Below, in pieces: positions 33,083 through 43,079 of a DNA stretch of 64,000 bases; the stretch's first letter is position 1; each line of letters starts with the position of its first letter. The translations under genes were made by a program, and so were the position numbers. The notes under the pieces are model-generated. The model was not told where the DNA came from, searched no databases, and was given only the letters and a program-made list of their open reading frames with translations. The DNA is from Sarocladium kiliense (Eukaryota > Ascomycota > Sordariomycetes > Hypocreales > Sarocladiaceae), in assembly GCA_030734395.1 (NCBI GenBank), contig JAUZTG010000016.1:1860001-1924000 (forward strand), in the 5' to 3' direction.

Positions 33083-33589
33083 ATGCCTATCTACCTGAGT
33101 ATGCAGCGGGTTAGGTTCTCCAGCCCTGACGCTTACGAGAAGTTCAAAGTCCTCTTCGCCGACACCCGACGTCACCTCATGACCCTCCCAGGGTTTCTTC
33201 ATCTAACATGGTGGGAACATCCTGATGATCGGAGCTGGTATAACGAATGCAGCTTCTGGACGAGTCGCGGTGCGCTCTATGATTGGCATAAGAATACATA
33301 CCACAAATACTGCAAATCATGGGCAGCTAATGGCGCTATTATGGAAGATATTATTACCAACTTCGAGCTTGTTGGCACACGTCTTCTCCGCGTCTGTCCA
33401 GTGTGTAACCACACAGAGGACAAGAAGTATGACTTGGCGAGAGAGCAGGAGGTGCTACATGAGCAGTGCCCACAATGCGGATTTCATTTTCCAGTCTTGG
33501 AGGAAACGGTTTCCAGTTTTGCTGTCTTCAAGGACGTACCAGGCTTGACCAAAGACGATGATACGAAAGACAATGAACAATCTGTATAA
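33083..33589 (+). CDS. ABM-like (dimeric alpha/beta barrel) protein with C-terminal zinc ribbon
   Basis: Intronless, 168 residues from MPIYLSMQRVRF. An in-frame ATG lies 117 bp upstream at 32966, but the extra residues are not protein-like. Residues 1-98 resemble an antibiotic-biosynthesis-monooxygenase or EthD-type barrel: RVRFSSPDAYEKFKVLF, then LPGFLHLTWWEHPDD, then CSFWTSRGALYDWHKNTYHK. Residues about 105-140 carry two CxxC knuckles, CPVC and CPQCG, 25-30 residues apart, as in a zinc ribbon; FHFPVLEE follows. The tail is acidic. Family knowledge: ABM-fold proteins often act as small cofactor-free oxygenases or heme/quinone-handling proteins. The fused metal-binding ribbon is not usual for that group, so the function is open. 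No signal peptide. Confidence 0.8.
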   Translation: MPIYLSMQRVRFSSPDAYEKFKVLFADTRRHLMTLPGFLHLTWWEHPDDRSWYNECSFWTSRGALYDWHKNTYHKYCKSWAANGAIMEDIITNFELVGTRLLRVCPVCNHTEDKKYDLAREQEVLHEQCPQCGFHFPVLEETVSSFAVFKDVPGLTKDDDTKDNEQSV

Positions 33590-34432
33590 CTCATCCAGAC
33601 GGACACAATGGGCGACAGCTATATGATGTGATTCATGCATGAGTGGGCGGCGGATGGTTAGGGGCAAGCCCAGGCGCAGGGGGAGCACGTCGTTAGCTAG
33701 AACATCGCTCGTACACAATGTCAAGCAGGGCAATCTCATGCGTCTTCAGTATCCGCAACTGCTTAGTTTGTGCCCATGATTACCTTGCGATGCGCTCTGG
33801 TACTGAGGCTACTTCCCACGCTGCTCACAGAGGGCCTAGGCCACTCGACTCGCTAGTGTTCAGAGCAGCTAAAGCCACTCTCAGCCATTGAGCGCGGCCT
33901 CACGACAGTTTCCTAGTTGGAGGCATCAGACAGAACTAGTCACCAGTCCCATCGCATCTCACAACACCGTGCTGGGTCAACTTCGAAACCCGAATCAACC
34001 TCAGCCCTAAAGTAGGAAATAGCCCTAATTGGGAGGGCTGAGCTTGTTGCATCACAGCCAAGTGTTCATAGCTCTCAATTGAGTAGTACGCCTGCCTGCG
34101 TATAATGACGAAGACGTTGACTGGGAGGAGTGCAAGCTATGGCAAGACAAAGCATCAGTAGAATCCAATATAACGCCACCCAAGCTCAACCTGCTGTTGA
34201 GTGACGCCACTCTTCATTGCTCTCCTCTGCACCTCTTCCGTGCCTTCGAGCAGATGGTTTAACCTATGGACGTGGAGCCAATAGGCACTAATGACGACAA
34301 CGAAGGCAAACATGCAGCCGAGGACTAGATCTAGTCAGTCGCTGACGGCAATAAAAAGGTATATAAGCGGTTTTACAGCAGCAGAACGCAGCAGAACGCA
34401 ACGTAGTATTAGGGAGTATTAAGGTATAAATA
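33590..34432. other. Gene-free flank of the transposon island
   Basis: About 840 bp of ordinary intergenic DNA grading into AT-rich sequence after 34360. A GCAGCAGAAC-type direct repeat occurs twice at about 34377-34400, just before the first transposon. No gene seen. Confidence 0.45.
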
Positions 34433-34475
34433 ACGTACTTTATCACCGAACGACACATATCACCGAGCGACATAC
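34433..34475 (+). repeat. Terminal inverted repeat, copy 1 left
   Basis: Forty-three bases starting ACGTACTTTATCACCGAACG, with two copies of TCACCGARCGACA. The matching end is at 36252-36294, and equivalent ends of copy 2 lie at 36651-36693 and 38681-38723. Confidence 0.85.
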
Positions 34476-34699
34476 TTCTTCGTTATCTCATGCCCTTCTA
34501 CCTTCTACCTCTAATTCCTCCCCTACTTAAAATAAAAATACCTAATAAAGACAGGAATATTAACTTAGCTATCAAGGCTATTTAATAAGACTCCTCTTTA
34601 AATATTCAATGCACTGCAAAGCTATATAACATCAGCTATATTATGCTAAGTCATAGAATAAAAGGTATAACTCCGTGACGCGATAACCCGCCTAACTCT

Positions 34700-35760
34700 G
34701 CGAAATTAATAGAGCTAGAAGAGAAGGTAATTATTAAAAGAATAATTAATCTAGACTCTTAATCATGCTCCCCTTAGATTAATAATATAGCTATAATAGC
34801 GAATCTTTTTCTTAGAGCATGTAACGCGTTACTAGTTAGGAAGCTCTGGCCTTACTGCTTTATTATACAATATAAAGAGCTTAAAACACATTAAGTCCAG
34901 AGATATAACTATAAGAGAGCCTTATATAAAGATCTAACCATAATAAATGCATAGTTCTCTCTTATAAAGAACACAGTTGCGAAATACGGTATTAGCGATG
35001 AAGATATTTATAACTTTAACGAGACTAGCTTTTAGATAGGCGTTATCTCGGCTGGAATAGTTGTGATAAGCTCTGAAAGGGTCTTAAACGTAAAACTAAT
35101 ACAGCCTAGCAATCAAGAATAGGTAATAGTAATCCAAGGCATTAGGGGCATGGGTTTCTATGTTCCGCTATTTGTCGTGCTTGCCAGCAAATATCACCTC
35201 TCGAGCTAGTATAAAGACAGCTCTCTACCACGCAACTAAGTCATCGCAACATCTCAAAATGGCTAGACAATAAATAAAATTAGTCTGGATTAGATTTAGC
35301 ATTTTAACAAGCATACCTTATTACTCACAGTTAGCAAATATCAGCTACTTATGCTAAATAGCTATAAAAGTCACTAATCCATTGAATTTAACGAGTATTA
35401 TAAAGAGAAGGACATCATTCCACTTTACATGCCTCCTTACTCATCTCATATGCTCTAGCCTCTTAATATTAGCTATTTTAGGCTGCTAAAGAAAGCATAT
35501 AATCAGGAAATTAAGGAGAAGATGCGCACAGGTATAACCCACATCTTAAAGGAAGACTTCTTTCTAGCGTTTTATAAGGCATTCTAAAAGGCAATCACAA
35601 AAAAAAACATCCTTAGGGGTTTCTGAGGCTTAGGGCTTTTGCTTTATAACCCAGAATCTATTCTCTTAAAGCTAGATATAAAGTTTAAGACGCTAACACC
35701 TCTAAGCACCTCCTCTAGCTTGCCTAAGCCTTAGACTTCCTAAACGCTAATAAACACCAT
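34700..35760 (+). pseudogene. Fot1/pogo transposase remnant in copy 1
   Basis: Translated fragments on the plus strand, interrupted by stop codons, match the family order: a helix-turn-helix-like part, then the DDE endonuclease with IIPLYMPPYSSHML, then FRLLKKAYNQEIKE and KMRTGITHILKEDFFLAF. Stops fall mostly where C-to-T or G-to-A change would create them. One position that is normally the catalytic Asp of the LLDGHxSH motif reads Asn in this copy. Limits are approximate. Confidence 0.8.
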
Positions 35761-36251
35761 AAAAGCTATTTCATAGTCTACCTTACTCAAGGACAAGATC
35801 TCACGTTATCAAGAAAGCTCGCTAACATTAATTTTTAAAAGCATTAATTATCTAGTAAAGGGAGTATATATATTTATATATTAAATAGCTCTTTTAAAGG
35901 CAGAGAATAAGATACTTCGAGTAATAAATAATATCTTAAGCTAATATTAAAGAGTAAAAAAACAATAACTCAGGGATAACAGAGCTATATCTATAGCTAA
36001 TAAACAGGATTAAATAGCTCAGATTAAGGCTAATATATAAATAAAACAGGAAACGCAGCAAAGGAGTAGTTGTAAGGCTTAGGTAGAAACGAAGCCCTGG
36101 CGCTGTGGAACATATAGAAATGCTAGGCATAATGTAAGAACCTGTTAAGTGGTTATCTTATCTGCTAATAAAGATATTAGCGACTAGCTTTTATGATTTT
36201 TTTGTCTTATTGTTGAGTTATTTGCTTGCGTTAAACGATTATTGCGATGAG

Positions 36252-36294
36252 GTGTGTCGCTCGGTGATGTGTGTCGTTCGGTGATAAAGTACGT
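36252..36294 (-). repeat. Terminal inverted repeat, copy 1 right
   Basis: Reverse complement of the left end with a few transition differences; followed by TA. Confidence 0.85.
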
Positions 36295-36296
36295 TA

Positions 36297-36648
36297 TAAA
36301 GTCCAGATATTAAATAGGCCTCTAATTACATTAATCATGGTAATGCTAGCAGCACGCTTTAGATAGGGCCGGGCTATATAGGTATTAAGAGTTTTACAAT
36401 GCATAATTTAAGGACTAGCTCTTAACTTAGGCATATTTCTATTTTTGAGCAAATACTATCATTATTATCATCATTAATATTATTATACTCCGCTGACTCT
36501 GTATCAGGTGGGCGGTGTTTGGAATGATCAACTTTACGTAGTAAGATTTATCATAGATTATCTATCTAAAATAAGCTAGGTCTTAACCTAAGCTATCATA
36601 TATATTACTAATTAAAGAATCTAATTTATAAATAATTATTAAAAATAT
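36297..36648. other. AT-rich spacer between the two transposons
   Basis: 352 bp of very AT-rich sequence between the two inverted copies, with no open frame or repeat end recognised. Composition is RIP-like, so it may itself be old repeat. Confidence 0.5.
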
Positions 36649-37185
36649 TAACGTACTTTATCACCGAACGACACACATCACCGAGCGACACACCTCATCG
36701 TAATAATCATTCAACGCAAGTAAATAACTCAACAACAAGATAAAAAAATCAAAAAGCTAGTCACTAATATCTTTATCAGCAGACAAGATAACCACTTAAC
36801 AGGTTCTTATATTATACCCGGCATTTCTATACATTCTATAGCGCCGGGGCTTCGTTTCTACCTGAGCCTTACAACCACTCCTCTGCTGCGTTTCCTGCTT
36901 TATTTATATATTAGCCTTAATCTAAGCTATTTAATCCTATCTATTAGCTATAGATATAGCTCTGTTATCCCTAAGTTATTGTTTTTTTGCTCTTTAACGT
37001 TAGCTTAAGGTATTATTTATTGCTTAAAGTGTCTTATTCTCTGCCTCTAAAAGAGCTATTTAATATATGAATATGTATGCTCCCTTTACTAGATGATTAA
37101 TGCCTTTAAAAATTAATATTAGCGAGCTTCCTTAATAACGTGAGATCCTGTCTTTAAGTAAAGTAGACTACGAAATAGCTTTTAT

Positions 37186-37392
37186 TGTAATGGGCTATCC
37201 CTAGTGTCACGGACAATTAGGTGCCAATAAGAGTTATGTATATTCTTAAGGAGTAGGAAGCTATTCATAGAGAGAGATGTGAGGGAAAGGGGTTACGCCA
37301 TGTCTCCTCAGCCACACTGTGGCTAGGTCTCGTCACAAGCCCGTCCTCCTATCTCTTTGATGCCAGGCTGGGCTCAAGCCCAGGCCATAACA
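37186..37392. mobile_element. Solo-LTR-like insertion inside transposon copy 2
   Basis: A 207 bp block that starts TGTAATGGGC and ends GGCCATAACA (TGT...ACA) and is flanked by a perfect 5 bp direct repeat TTTAT (37181-37185 and 37393-37397). Copy 1 has only a single TTTAT/ATAAA at the matching place, so the insertion and its target duplication are directly visible. It has no coding potential. Its GC content is ordinary, unlike the RIP-mutated surroundings. This fits a solo LTR left by recombination of an LTR retrotransposon, or a small non-autonomous LTR-type element. The retrotransposon family is unknown. Confidence 0.75.
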
Positions 37393-37399
37393 TTTATAG

Positions 37400-38460
37400 T
37401 ATTTATTAGCGTTTAGAAAGTCTAAGGCTCAGGCAAGCTAGAGGAGGTGCTTAGAGGCGTTAACGTCTTAAACTTTATATCTAGCTTTAAGAGAATAGAT
37501 TCTAGGTTATAAGGTAAAAGCCCTAAGCCTTAGAAATCCCCGAGGATATTTCTTTTTATAATTACCTTTTAGAATGCCTTATAAAACGCTAGAAAGAAGT
37601 CTTCCTTTGAGATGTGGGTTATACCTACGCGCATCTTCTCCTTAATTTCCTGACTATATGCTTTCTTCAACGGCCTAAAACAGCTAATATTAAGAGGCTG
37701 GAGCATATAAGATGAGTGAGGAGGCATGTAAAGTAGAATAATATCCTTCTCTTTATAATACTCATTAAATTTAATAAATTAGTGACTTTTATAGCTATCT
37801 AGCATAAGCAGCTGATATCTGCCAACTGTGAGTAATAAGGTATGCTTATCAAAATGCCGAATCCAATCCAGACTAATTTCATCTATTATCTAGCCATTTT
37901 AAGATGTTACGATGACCTAGTTGCGTAATAGAGAGCTGTCTTTATACCAGCTCGAGAGGTGATATTTGCCGGCAAGCACGATGAACGGCGGAACATAGAA
38001 ACCTGTGCCCCTAATGCCCTAGATCACTGTTGCCTATTCTCGATTACTAGGCTGCATTAGTTTTACGTTTAAGACCCTTTCAGAGCTTATTACAACTATT
38101 CCGGCCGAGATAACGCCTATCTGAAAGCTAGTCTTATTAAAGTTATAGATGTCTTTATTGCTGATGTTATATTTTGCGATTATGTTCTTTATAAGAGAGA
38201 ATTATGCGTTTATCGCAGTTGGATCTTCGTATAAGGCTTTCTTATAGTTATATCTCTAGATTTAATATATTTTAAGCTTTTTATATCATATAATAAAGCG
38301 GTAAGGCCAGAGCTTCCCAACTAGTAACACGCTACGCGCTTTAAGAAGAAAATTTATTATTATAGCCACACTATTAATCCGAGAGGAGCATAATCAAGAG
38401 TCTAAGTTAATTATCCTCTTAATAATTACCTTCTCTTCTAGCTCTATTAATTTTATAAAG
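37400..38460 (-). pseudogene. Fot1/pogo transposase remnant in copy 2
   Basis: Minus-strand fragments of the same transposase as in copy 1, with numerous stops. Differences from copy 1 are largely C/T and G/A changes, as independent RIP of two copies would give. Limits are approximate. Confidence 0.75.
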
Positions 38461-38725
38461 TTAAGCGGGCTATCATATCGCGGAGTTATACCCTTTATTC
38501 TATAACTTAGCATAATATAGCTAATATTATATAGCTTTATAGTGTATTAAACATTTAAAGAGAAGTCTTATTAAATAGCCTTAATAGCTAAGTTAATACT
38601 CTTATTTTTATTAGGTGTTTCTATTTTAAGTAGGGGAGGAATTAGAGGTAGAAGGTAGAAGGGCATGAGATAATAAAGAAGTGTATCGCTCGGTGATATG
38701 TGTCGTTCGGTGATAAAGTACGTTA

Positions 38726-39773
38726 TTCTTATTTAATTATAATAAAATACTTAAATTAAATAATTTATAAATAGTTTTAGATTTTTTATTTATTATTTTC
38801 TTGTAATTATTTTATTAAGTAGTTATTATTCTTATAATTATCTTATACCCCCCTTGGCCTATTCTAGTGGCCTGTTAGTTAGGTCTATAATAGTGCTTCT
38901 ATCTATAGCTAGCTCGGGGGAAAACCTTTTAAATAGGATGAAAACCCTACGTGCGGTATAGTCGCGGCTGGCCGCGGCGTCGCGCGCTTATATGTTAGTT
39001 TAATACTTTTTTATTTAATAAACAGCTTTATTATCATTATTATAATAATAAATTTTACTCTACCTTACCTACTTAATGGATAAATCTTCCTCTTATTTAT
39101 TCTGTTCTTTTTATATTTTTACTTTTTTTTATATAAAACTATGATAGTAATAACTCAGTAGTAGAAGGGTAGAGAAGTAATACATATACTATTAAGAAAG
39201 GTAAATATAATTTAATTATATTTAATATAAAGATTATAATATTATTATAAAATATATATATAATATAATTATTATTATAATTTTTTTTACTAAACCTTAA
39301 ATTAAACTTCATAATGAAATACTAGCCTAGTCTTAGCCTAACGCACCCTTACTTTAGGTTGAAGCGGCATAGCTCACTTTCCAAGACTGAAGAGGGAATT
39401 CAGGATGCCCATTTTAGGGGTGCATTCCAGCTGCTATTTTGCGTGCTATCTTATACATTATTTTAATCATCACTTTACTAGGTATCTGACATCTCTTTTT
39501 GTCTTTTTCAAGGTAGGAGAAAATGTACATACGAATTTTAGACCTGCTGAAAATAAGGTGTTCCGACCATATGTTGGCGAACCACTTCCATGAGATGCTA
39601 TTTTCTCTTAGGATGGCTAGCACTTCGTGGAGCACCACCTCGGCAAATGGAACCATGACGTTTCTATTGTCATGTATCCACAACCCAAATCTTTAAACAA
39701 CGACTCCGTCCAAAGCGAAAACGCAAGCCTCGCAACTCAAAACCATTCAGCGGAGAAAAAAAAAATAAACAAA
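38726..39773. other. AT-rich tail of the island and promoter of the MDR gene
   Basis: From 38726 to about 39300 the sequence is extremely AT-rich with no gene. A short GC-rich patch at about 38930-38990 (containing GGCCGCGGCGTCGCGCGC) stands out and may be a relic of another repeat. From about 39350 composition returns to normal, and an A-rich run (39756-39772) immediately precedes the next start codon. Confidence 0.45.
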
Positions 39774-40947
39774 ATGACAGGGAACGAAGTTCAACAGTGG
39801 CAGACTCGGCAGGATGGCCTTGACAACCTATTCCGAGGTACCGCGCCCATGCCATCTCCTGGCGATGGTGAGGTTCTCGTTGAGATTAAGGCTGTATCGC
39901 TCAACTACCGCGATACAGAAGGTACGGAATCGACCTGTGGTGTTCCTCTTGATGACTACTGACCTGATTGAAAGTCGTCATGGGCCTCTACAACCATCAC
40001 AAGACTATCGACACAAGCACCCCTGCCGTAGTGCCTTGCTCCGACATGTGCGGTATAGTCACAGCCGTCGGCTCCGGCGTGTCTCAGTGGAAGGTCGGCG
40101 ATAGAGTCCTTTCCACGTTCCTTCAGGACCACCAAACCGGTCAAGTCAAGGCGCCGATGATGGCGTCTGGCATGGGTCTGCCGCTCCAAGGCGTGCTGCA
40201 AACGCACCGCGTCTTCCCTGCCAAGAGCGTCGTCAAGGCTCCCAAACACCTATCAGATGAGGAGGCTTCCTGTTTGCCTATCGCTGCTGTGACGGCATGG
40301 ATGGCGATTAATCAGTTCAGGCCGATTGGGCAGCCGGGCGGTCAGGGTGAGACGGTTCTGTTGCAGGGCACTGGCGGCGTGAGCATGAGTGGTTTGCAGA
40401 TTGCACATGCTGCTGGAGCGAAGAGTAAGTAATCTGAAGTCCACTACTTGGGTAATTGACTAATCCTCTGGACTTAGCTATCGTGACATCCTCCTCGGAT
40501 GCCAAACTGGAGAAGGCAAAGGCCCTCGGCGCAGACCATGTCATCAACTACCGCACAAACCCCAACTGGGACGAAACCGCCATGAAGATAACCGACGGCG
40601 AGGGCGCCGACATCATCCTCGAATGCGGAGGCGCACAAACCCTCGGCAAGTCCTTCAACTCCATCGCCTTCGGTGGCACAATCGCAGCCATCGGATACGT
40701 CTCTGGCAAACAAGACGAGGCGGGCGATAGGACCAATGTCAACCTGCTTGCGCTGCGCAGAAATGTGACATTGAAGGGAATGCTCAACGGACCCAAAGAC
40801 AGGTTTGAGGAGATGGTTGGGTTCTATGAGAGGCATGGCATCAAGCCTGTGATTGACAAGGTTGTTGGGTTTGAGGAGGCAAAGGAGGCTCTCAAGTACC
40901 TGTATGCAGGATCGCATTTCGGCAAGGTCGTGATCAAGATTGCCTAG
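39774..40947 (+). CDS. Zinc-independent medium-chain dehydrogenase/reductase
   Basis: Three exons (39774-39921, 39975-40424, 40478-40947) give 355 residues starting MTGNEVQQW. The N-terminal GroES-like part shows VLVEIKAVSLNYRDTEVVMG and PCSDMCGIVTAVGSGVSQWKVGDRV. The zinc ligands of true alcohol dehydrogenases are lacking: NYRD stands where the catalytic Cys normally is, and no four-Cys lobe is present. The Rossmann half has VLLQGTGGVSMSGLQIAHAAGAK and a GADHVINY segment. Family knowledge: NADPH-linked enone or quinone reductase type (QOR-like). The first intron ends in AAG; this acceptor is needed for the conserved VVMGLYN. The gene borders the RIP island on its left. Confidence 0.9.
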
Positions 40948-41439
40948 AAATAGTCTCTACCGTAGGGAAAAAATAATCAATAACTCACGCTCAATGTGGT
41001 CGCTCTCCGTGTGGTGACCTGCAGCGCCTCGCGGCAGTTCGGCTTGAGACTTCCCGATAATAAGACCTCAAGATGAGTTGAGGAGTATATTACCAATGGT
41101 AATAATTCAACTCAAGTCCCGAGAAGGGAAAGTAACGACACTATGAATACTGATAAGTGCTTGTACCGCAATTTACTCCCTGTTGCATGGATGCAATTGT
41201 TGCCTAACTGTCAAGTTCACGGTCAGGGTTAACGTCTCTGGCAACACCGTTGCTCATTCTGCACGGACCTCGTTCATCGGATTTCCACGCTGTTTCCTAA
41301 ACCCCAGATATCTCACCACGAAAACATATCAGTAACAGTCGTGGGCCTATAAGATGTAACTCACTTTGCTACGTATTTGCAATTTCCGAACGGGTGCATC
41401 TCCCCCACCGTTCGCCCAGTTTCCGAGGCGCAGCATACA
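40948..41439. other. Intergenic, promoter of the metalloprotease gene
   Basis: About 490 bp between two plus-strand genes; nothing recognised beyond expected 3' and promoter sequence. Confidence 0.4.
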
Positions 41440-42999
41440 ATGCCATCCAACGCCTGCACGCACGCTGTCGTTTACCACGATACTTGCGATGATGCACGAA
41501 AGAACACATCATGGATTCGCCCTAATGAGGAGGCTCGACTTGCAGCCAACACTCTCAGTGGCTTGCGGCCATCCGCGCCACCAAAAGATGCACCGAAACC
41601 CTCATCGTTCCCTGGTCCGTTGGTGATGCCGGATGATGCCCTGGCCATTGACCCGCACCACGAACCACAGCACCTGCACGAATACGTAAACGCGGACTAT
41701 CGCAACCGAGTGACGCCTCAGCGCAATGTTATCTACGTGTTCGACGCCCCAGCTATCGCGAGTAGCGTAGCCTACGCCCAAGCATGGCAGGATCCTGTTG
41801 TGCCCGCTGGGTCTGAGAATGAGCCGCCAAAAGAGACTCATGGTGCACAGCGACCACTGGTAGAGGATGTGGCAGCTTATACGGAGGCATTCTACCGTGG
41901 TATGACTGTGCGTATTGTGAAGGATCGCTTTCGCCTTGTCAAATGGACCTCACAGAAACGTCCAGCTGGATCCGACACAGCCAAGGCGATTGGGCTTGAA
42001 GCAATTCCCTCAATCGGTTCTCCAGGGTCGATTACGCAAATACGTTGCCGAACATCGATTGATGGTGTTGCACCCAGTGGTCAACTCAACTTGAATGACC
42101 TGCTGGACGGACTGCAGGCAGAGCTGCCGTCCGATGCCTATGCAGCTATGCTGCTCATGCATCATGATCTGTACGAGGATGAGGAAGATGACTTCTGTTG
42201 CGGGCGTGCATACGGGGCGTCTCGGATATGCGTCATCTCGACCTTTCGCTATCACCCTAAGCTGGGTCCGTTTGAAGGTATCATGCCGGAGCACACATGG
42301 CCGAACTCTCACTGTCAAGACTATGTCGATGACGTGTGGGTGTGTTCATTGGAAGATGATCCCGACGGAGATTCAGGTGGACAGAGACACTTCAAGGCAG
42401 AGCAAATGTTGAAGGTGCCCAAGGTGATGAAATCAAGGCTCCCAACCCAAACGCACCCTGAGCCTCTCATCGCAGCCGTCTTGTCGACCCGAAGCTACCC
42501 TCCACAACGCTTCAAGCGACTAGACTGGGAAGAGACGTGGCTTGCCAGAGCTTGTGTCGTAGCTGTTCACGAACTCGGCCACTGCTTTGGTCTGGATCAT
42601 TGCGTATACTACGCTTGCGTTATGCAGGGGACAGCAAGTGTCGCAGAAGACACACAGCAGCCTCCGTATCTCTGTCCAATCTGTCAGTCAAAAGTGGCGT
42701 ATACTGCTGCTATTGAGCCAGTGCCGACGAGAGGTAGACGGCGAAGAACAATCGAAGAGGTGGGAGGGATGGAGAGGAGGTGGACTTTGAAGCAGTATGC
42801 TGCTCTCAAGGAATATTGCGATGCGAGGAGTGGTGGTGTCATGTTCAAGGGATTCGGAGCATGGCTTCAGTCGCGGATTACGCAGATGGAAAGTGATCCT
42901 ACTGTACTATCTAGGGAGCAAGGGAACGCTCCCAATACTGAGGAGAATGTCACTAGAAGTGCAAGCCATTTCTCTGCAATGGTAGACGGAGGACTCTGA
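41440..42999 (+). CDS. Archaemetzincin-like zinc metalloprotease
   Basis: Intronless, 519 residues from MPSNACTHAVVYHDT; an in-frame ATG 63 bp upstream is less likely because MPSxxC is the usual fungal start. The zinc site is complete: HELGHCFGLDHC at 377-388 (HExxHxxGxxHC), followed by CVMQGT and a CPIC knuckle at 412-415, the hallmark of the archaelysin/AMZ family. About 200 residues of substrate-side domain precede it, with an acidic insert (EDEEDDFCCG) containing a CC pair. The C-terminal 100 residues include RGRRRRTIEE, a basic stretch. No signal peptide, so intracellular. Family knowledge: single-zinc gluzincin-like peptidase; physiological substrate largely unknown in fungi. Length is larger than bacterial or archaeal members. 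Confidence 0.9.
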   Translation: MPSNACTHAVVYHDTCDDARKNTSWIRPNEEARLAANTLSGLRPSAPPKDAPKPSSFPGPLVMPDDALAIDPHHEPQHLHEYVNADYRNRVTPQRNVIYVFDAPAIASSVAYAQAWQDPVVPAGSENEPPKETHGAQRPLVEDVAAYTEAFYRGMTVRIVKDRFRLVKWTSQKRPAGSDTAKAIGLEAIPSIGSPGSITQIRCRTSIDGVAPSGQLNLNDLLDGLQAELPSDAYAAMLLMHHDLYEDEEDDFCCGRAYGASRICVISTFRYHPKLGPFEGIMPEHTWPNSHCQDYVDDVWVCSLEDDPDGDSGGQRHFKAEQMLKVPKVMKSRLPTQTHPEPLIAAVLSTRSYPPQRFKRLDWEETWLARACVVAVHELGHCFGLDHCVYYACVMQGTASVAEDTQQPPYLCPICQSKVAYTAAIEPVPTRGRRRRTIEEVGGMERRWTLKQYAALKEYCDARSGGVMFKGFGAWLQSRITQMESDPTVLSREQGNAPNTEENVTRSASHFSAMVDGGL

Positions 43000-43079
43000 C
43001 AATGGTACACGTCGAATCACACACAGCATCCAGAATAAAGAACGTCGCTGAGCGATTGTTCCTACGCATAAAAAGCACT

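Larger units (their letters stand above)
34433..36294 (+). mobile_element. Fot1/pogo-type DNA transposon, RIP-degraded, copy 1
   Basis: An 1,862 bp element bounded by TA dinucleotides (34431-34432 and 36295-36296), the normal Tc1/mariner target duplication. The ends are inverted repeats of about 43 bp beginning ACGTACTTTATCACCGAACG; each contains the unit TCACCGARCGACA twice, as expected for a transposase-binding site. Inside, on the plus strand, a broken reading frame still shows pogo/Fot1 transposase features: an N-terminal helix-turn-helix region (around 34700-34760) and a DDE region (around 35140-35700) with a GMGFYVPLFVV-like segment and MPPYSSHML. It has many stops, TAA/TAG codons where Gln or Trp are expected and very high TA content, as RIP causes. 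No complete transposase remains, so it cannot move on its own. Confidence 0.9.
36651..38723 (-). mobile_element. Fot1/pogo-type DNA transposon, RIP-degraded, copy 2 (inverted)
   Basis: A 2,073 bp element with the same inverted-repeat ends as copy 1 (start ACGTACTTTATCACCGAACG at 36651; complement at 38723) and TA at both flanks (36649-36650, 38724-38725). It lies in the opposite orientation, so the two transposase remnants converge. It is about 211 bp longer than copy 1, fully explained by the insertion at 37186-37392 plus a 5 bp target duplication. The internal sequence is the reverse complement of copy 1 with scattered transitions, and the transposase frame is broken by many stops. No functional transposase can be made. 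Confidence 0.9.

Noticed and set aside
23835..33589. Secondary-metabolite gene cluster
   Set aside because: No polyketide synthase, peptide synthetase, terpene synthase or prenyltransferase is present.
37186..37392. Structured RNA gene or tRNA-derived SINE
   Set aside because: No A/B box-type promoter or poly-A tail was found; TGT...ACA ends with a 5 bp duplication fit an LTR better.
34433..38723. A single long inverted-repeat virus or plasmid
   Set aside because: Two separate TA-flanked elements with their own ends and pogo transposase remnants explain it fully.
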